This document shows, piece by piece, positions 32,020-35,101 of a DNA stretch of 35,101 nucleotides. The notes under the pieces are model-generated. The model ran no database searches. It worked only from the letters and a program-made list of their open reading frames with translations, and was not told where the DNA came from. The position numbers and the translations under genes were made by a program. This DNA is from Spirochaeta sp. (GTDB taxonomy: Bacteria; Spirochaetota; Spirochaetia; DSM-27196; Alkalispirochaetaceae), in contig SLRR01000252.1 of assembly GCA_007130865.1 (NCBI GenBank), forward strand, positions 1 to 35,101, in the 5' to 3' direction. Numbering within the stretch: the first letter of the stretch is position 1; every line of letters starts with the position of its first letter.

Positions 32020-33415
32020 GGGGAGCCTGAATCGGTTTCAGTACGACCAGAGTCTCCACGTGGGCGGTCTGCGGGTAGAAATCGTAGAGACGCATCTCCT
32101 CGATACTATACCACTCTTTGAGCGTTTTCAGGTCCCGCGCGAGCGCCGCCGCGTCGCAGCTCACGTAGGCGATCGTCCCGAAGGGCTCGTCTGCTATCCA
32201 GCGACGCACCGTGGGCGAGAGACCGCCCCGGGGAGGATCGGCGATCAGAAACGTACGGTCCCGGTGCTGTACGAGCGGCTTTCCCCCGGCACGAACGGCG
32301 GACTCCACGCTCTTCCGCACAACGTCGATCCGTTCCGCCGGAACCCCGGCGCGTTCCAGGTTGGTCCCGATAAACCGCGCGTTCCGCCGGTCCCGTTCGA
32401 CGCAGGTCACCGCCAGGGTGGAGACGCCGGCGGCAGACGCGTCGTAGGAAGCGACCACCGCCCCGGCCATCACGCCGGCACCCGCGTAGAGATCCAGGAT
32501 GTGCGCGGGCGCGGGTGTAGTCGTGGGCGCAGGCGTTGCCGTACCGGGGGGCGGGGCCGTGCCGTCGGGAGGGGTCGCGGATCCGGCTCCGGCGAGGATC
32601 TCCCCCAGGCGGTGCACCAGCCGATCGAGCATCTCCTGGTTCGACTGGAAGAACCCGCCCGGATCAAAGTCGAACGGGACTCCCGCGACGGTCCGCGTCG
32701 CCGGTTCGTCGGGACGAGCGTGTGCGTGCGCCCCCGAGCCCAGGTCAGACCCGGAGCGCGCACCCGCCGCGAAGTGCCGTCCCGACTCAGTACTCACACC
32801 TGAATCGGTTTCCACTATGGTTACACGGCTTCCCGGCTCCAGACCGATGCGCTCGGCGAGCGTCTCGTTGATCACGGGGCGCGCCACCACGCATCGGTCC
32901 ACCGGGACAACCTCACCGGACCGGCGTCCCTTGAATCCGGCGTGACCGTTTTCGTCCCCGTGAATCTGCACGCGACCGCGGTATTCCCAGGGAGAACCGG
33001 ATTCGACCTGGATCTCCCGATCGGTAAGCTCGATTCCGCCGAGTCGTTTCAAGTTTTCCAGGAGGATCCGCCGTTTTGCCTGAAGCTGGTAATCCCGGGA
33101 GATATGCTGCCAGTCGCATCCGCCGCACTCCCGGTAGTACGGACAGCGCGGGGTGGTCCTGTGCGAGGAAGGATCGCGGAGCACCTCCGCCACGTGGCCG
33201 TAGAAACGATCCCGGCGGTCCTCGTCCACGACGATCCGCACCATTTCTCCGGGAACCCCGCCCGTGACAAACCCGACCTTCCCCTCCACACGTACGAGAC
33301 CGGTACCACCCTGCACCAGGCGTTCGATTACAACCTGGTGTTCGGACCCGCGGGGAAACGCCGTTTGTATTTGTAATTTTTTACTGAATCGGGCTATACT
33401 TCCCCTCCAATACAA
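32012..33415 (-). CDS. rlmD: 23S rRNA (uracil-5-)-methyltransferase, RlmD/RumA type
   Basis: A 467-residue TrmA/RlmD-family enzyme that makes 5-methyluridine in RNA. Features: N-terminal TRAM region (VVIERLVQGGTGLVRVEGKVGFV), iron-sulphur ligands Cys91, Cys97, Cys100 and Cys175, FFQSNQ, SAM motif ILDLYAGAGVMAG (~306-318), catalytic Cys420 in YVSCD and Glu454 in HVETLVVL. Two low-complexity inserts are unusual: Gly/Ser/Ala/His-rich at ~215-240 and a Pro/Thr/Ala-rich linker at ~276-304 just before the SAM motif. The start is uncertain: TTG at 33415 is the only canonical codon upstream of the TRAM strand, and it lies in the rex promoter region. RlmD versus RlmC or TrmA cannot be settled from sequence alone. 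Confidence 0.87.
   Translation of the reverse strand: MYWRGSIARFSKKLQIQTAFPRGSEHQVVIERLVQGGTGLVRVEGKVGFVTGGVPGEMVRIVVDEDRRDRFYGHVAEVLRDPSSHRTTPRCPYYRECGGCDWQHISRDYQLQAKRRILLENLKRLGGIELTDREIQVESGSPWEYRGRVQIHGDENGHAGFKGRRSGEVVPVDRCVVARPVINETLAERIGLEPGSRVTIVETDSGVSTESGRHFAAGARSGSDLGSGAHAHARPDEPATRTVAGVPFDFDPGGFFQSNQEMLDRLVHRLGEILAGAGSATPPDGTAPPPGTATPAPTTTPAPAHILDLYAGAGVMAGAVVASYDASAAGVSTLAVTCVERDRRNARFIGTNLERAGVPAERIDVVRKSVESAVRAGGKPLVQHRDRTFLIADPPRGGLSPTVRRWIADEPFGTIAYVSCDAAALARDLKTLKEWYSIEEMRLYDFYPQTAHVETLVVLKPIQAPHA
33371..33400 (+). promoter_or_regulatory. rex promoter
   Basis: TTGTAA (33371-33376), an 18-base spacer and TATACT (33395-33400). A GGAGAGAG ribosome site follows before the ATG at 33433, so rex has a conventional leader of about 25 bases. 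Confidence 0.6.
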
Positions 33416-33432
33416 GACCGGAGAGAGACTAC

Positions 33433-34074
33433 ATGAAGACCATCAAGCTGGCAAGCATGCCCACGATCAAACGACTTCCCGCGTATCTCCACGTAGTGGA
33501 GACCGCTGCCCGCGACGGTCGAGAATATATTTCCGGGACGGTCATCGCGGAGGAGTTGGAACTGGAACCGATCCAGGTCCGGAAGGATCTGGCCACCACC
33601 GGTATCATAGGCAAACCGCGCCTGGGCTTCCCGGTGGCTGAACTTATTGAAGCGATCAACGCCTTTCTCGACTGGTGCAACGTCCACAACGCGATCGTTG
33701 TAGGTGCCGGTCACCTTGGTTCCGCCCTCACCGGATACGAGGAGTTTCGCCGCCGGGGTCTCAATATCGTCGCCGCCATCGACGCGGAGTCACACAAAGT
33801 CGGCAGCACCGTGAACGGAGTCCCCGTCTTTGCCCCGGAGGAACTCGCGGAGACGGTGAAAACGTTTGAGATCACCCTGGCGGTACTTACCGTACCCTCG
33901 CCCAGCGCCCAATCGGTGGCAAACCAGCTGGTCGACTGCGGGATCAAGGCGATCTGGAACTTTACCAACGTCAAGGTCAAGGTACCGGAAGACGTGATCG
34001 TCCAGAAGGAAGACCTCACCAGCGGATACGCGATGCTCTCGGTCAAGATGAGGGCCCAGAAACTCTCGTCATGA
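33433..34074 (+). CDS. rex: Redox-sensing transcriptional repressor Rex
   Basis: A 213-residue repressor that reads the NADH/NAD+ ratio and controls fermentative and respiratory genes. An N-terminal winged helix (IKRLPAYLHVVETAARDG, LEPIQVRKDLATTG) precedes a Rossmann domain with VVGAGHLGSALTGYEEFRRRGLNIVAAID, close to the family consensus. The C-terminal domain-swap helix is present (LTSGYAMLSVKM). The methyltransferase gene downstream overlaps its stop (ATGA), so the two are co-translated. Confidence 0.95.
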   Translation: MKTIKLASMPTIKRLPAYLHVVETAARDGREYISGTVIAEELELEPIQVRKDLATTGIIGKPRLGFPVAELIEAINAFLDWCNVHNAIVVGAGHLGSALTGYEEFRRRGLNIVAAIDAESHKVGSTVNGVPVFAPEELAETVKTFEITLAVLTVPSPSAQSVANQLVDCGIKAIWNFTNVKVKVPEDVIVQKEDLTSGYAMLSVKMRAQKLSS

Positions 34075-35090
34075 GCTCCGACGAGACACCCGCATCCAAT
34101 GCCGGATCAATCCCACCGCAGCTGGCCGAAAAGATCGCGGAACAACAGGAATTCTTTGCCAACCGACTGAAGAAGCGCCACCGCCACCTCTGGAAGTACG
34201 CCCGGCGGGTGGGAACCACGGCGTTCCGCGTATACCACCGGGATATCCCGGAGATCCCCCTGGAGATCGACTGGTACGACGGACACCTCCACATAGCGGA
34301 ATACCTCCGCCCCCACGACCGCACCCCGGAGCAGCACGAATACTGGCTCCAGCAGATGATCGACACCGCGGCGCGCACCCTCACCGTTCCCCCGGAACGG
34401 GTATTCTTCAAGCGCCGGGAACGGCAGCGCGGATCCAACCAGTACGAACCGGTGGCGCGGAGCAACTACACGCTGCAGATCGAGGAACAGGGGTTGCTCT
34501 TCAAGGTAAACCTCTCGGACTACATCGACACGGGACTCTTCCTGGATCACCGGGCGCTGCGCCTGCACGTGGCAAAACGGTGCGCCGACAAGCGCGTGCT
34601 CAACCTCTTTGCCTACACCGGCAGCTTCACCGTCTACGCCGTCGCCGGCGGCGCCCGCTCCACCGTAACCGTGGACCTCTCAAACACCTACATCGACTGG
34701 GCTCGGGAGAACCTGGTGTTGAACGGCCTCTTCGCGCCGGGCCACGAGTTCCGCCGCGCCGACGTACTGCAGGAAATCCAGAACCTGCGCCGGGAAGGCC
34801 GCAAGTTCGACATCATCATCCTGGACCCGCCGAGCTTTTCCAACTCCAAGAGCATGGACGGAACCTTTGACGTCCAGCGGGACCACGTGGCGATCATCCG
34901 GGACTGCCTGACCCTGCTCGACCGCGGGGGCGAACTCTTCTTCTCCACCAACAAGCGGCGTTTCCAGCTGAACTACAAGGAGCTCGAGACTCGCGGCACC
35001 AAGGTCACCAAACTGACCAAGCTCACGATGCCGGAAGATTTCACGGGCACGAATATTCACCAGGTGTGGGGGATCAAGCCGTCGGGATAA
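34071..35090 (+). CDS. RlmK-like 23S rRNA methyltransferase (stand-alone)
   Basis: A 339-residue class I SAM methyltransferase closely resembling the C-terminal (RlmK) half of E. coli RlmKL, which makes m7G2069. Shared signatures: FANRLKKRHRHLWKYAR, ERQRGSNQYEP, VNLSDYIDTGLFLDHR, SAM loop NLFAYTGSFTVYA, TVDLSNTYIDWARENL, catalytic ILDPPSFSNSKSM and STNKRRFQLNY. The RlmL half (THUMP plus second methyltransferase) is absent, so this is a single-domain form. It ends 11 bases before the window edge and overlaps rex by 4 bases. Confidence 0.88.
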   Translation: MSSDETPASNAGSIPPQLAEKIAEQQEFFANRLKKRHRHLWKYARRVGTTAFRVYHRDIPEIPLEIDWYDGHLHIAEYLRPHDRTPEQHEYWLQQMIDTAARTLTVPPERVFFKRRERQRGSNQYEPVARSNYTLQIEEQGLLFKVNLSDYIDTGLFLDHRALRLHVAKRCADKRVLNLFAYTGSFTVYAVAGGARSTVTVDLSNTYIDWARENLVLNGLFAPGHEFRRADVLQEIQNLRREGRKFDIIILDPPSFSNSKSMDGTFDVQRDHVAIIRDCLTLLDRGGELFFSTNKRRFQLNYKELETRGTKVTKLTKLTMPEDFTGTNIHQVWGIKPSG

Positions 35091-35101
35091 GCGGGTGGCA
35101 G

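Noticed and set aside
33371-33389. Possible Rex operator overlapping the rex promoter (TTGTAATTTTTTACTGAA)
   Set aside because: It does not form the TTGTGAA-N6-TTCACAA type palindrome. Only four bases on each side pair.

Overview
The window is a gene-dense chromosomal stretch of roughly 60% GC from a bacterium, most plausibly a free-living spirochaete (Spirochaetota, Spirochaetaceae-like). This assignment is an inference from overall gene content and protein style (a Rex repressor, a DUF1820 protein, sugar ABC transport with LacI control, a Cache-PAS-GGDEF cyclase). No rRNA or other phylogenetic marker is present to prove it. No tRNA, CRISPR array, transposase or phage gene was seen, and no gap between genes exceeds about 240 bases.

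Layout. 1-7.6 kb is a signalling block: a membrane-bound LuxR regulator, a convergent diguanylate cyclase, then a probable operon of gamma-glutamyltransferase, an ABC_sub_bind periplasmic protein and a HisKA_2-type histidine kinase. 7.7-11.5 kb holds a two-gene ether-lipid operon: a close relative of eukaryotic alkyl-DHAP synthase followed by a fatty acyl-CoA reductase with an unusual C-terminal extension. 11.5-14.8 kb (minus strand) is a five-gene metal-uptake operon led by a NikR-like regulator that lacks two of the four nickel ligands, with a DUF1893 protein and an ABC-3 type transporter. 14.8-15.6 kb is a more AT-rich higBA toxin-antitoxin module bounded by inverted repeats.

15.6-22.8 kb (minus strand) is a self-contained alpha-glucan/isomaltooligosaccharide locus. 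A LacI repressor is followed by GH15, sugar-binding protein, two permeases and GH66. Matching perfect palindromic operators lie before lacI and before the GH15-led operon, and imperfect direct repeats flank the whole locus. The transporter imports oligosaccharides and the two glycosidases, which lack signal peptides, would break them down in the cytoplasm. The transport ATPase is missing and must be encoded elsewhere.

22.9-30.2 kb is mixed housekeeping: a PPOX-fold protein, a small unknown, an orphan amino-acid-binding protein, Fpg/MutM, a DUF1820-MarR-unknown-SDR string, a Nudix hydrolase coupled to a YghZ-like aldo-keto reductase, and Hsp33. 30.3-35.1 kb holds a propeller/HEAT exported protein overlapping an RlmD-type rRNA methyltransferase, then Rex overlapping a stand-alone RlmK-type methyltransferase.

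A recurring theme is promoter architecture. At least six unlinked genes have a -35/-10 pair whose -10 box lies only 5-8 bases before the start codon and no Shine-Dalgarno sequence, which suggests frequent leaderless transcription. The strongest candidates for new biology are the ether-lipid operon with its fused C-terminal domain, the altered NikR-like metal operon, and the repeat structures bounding higBA and the glucan locus.
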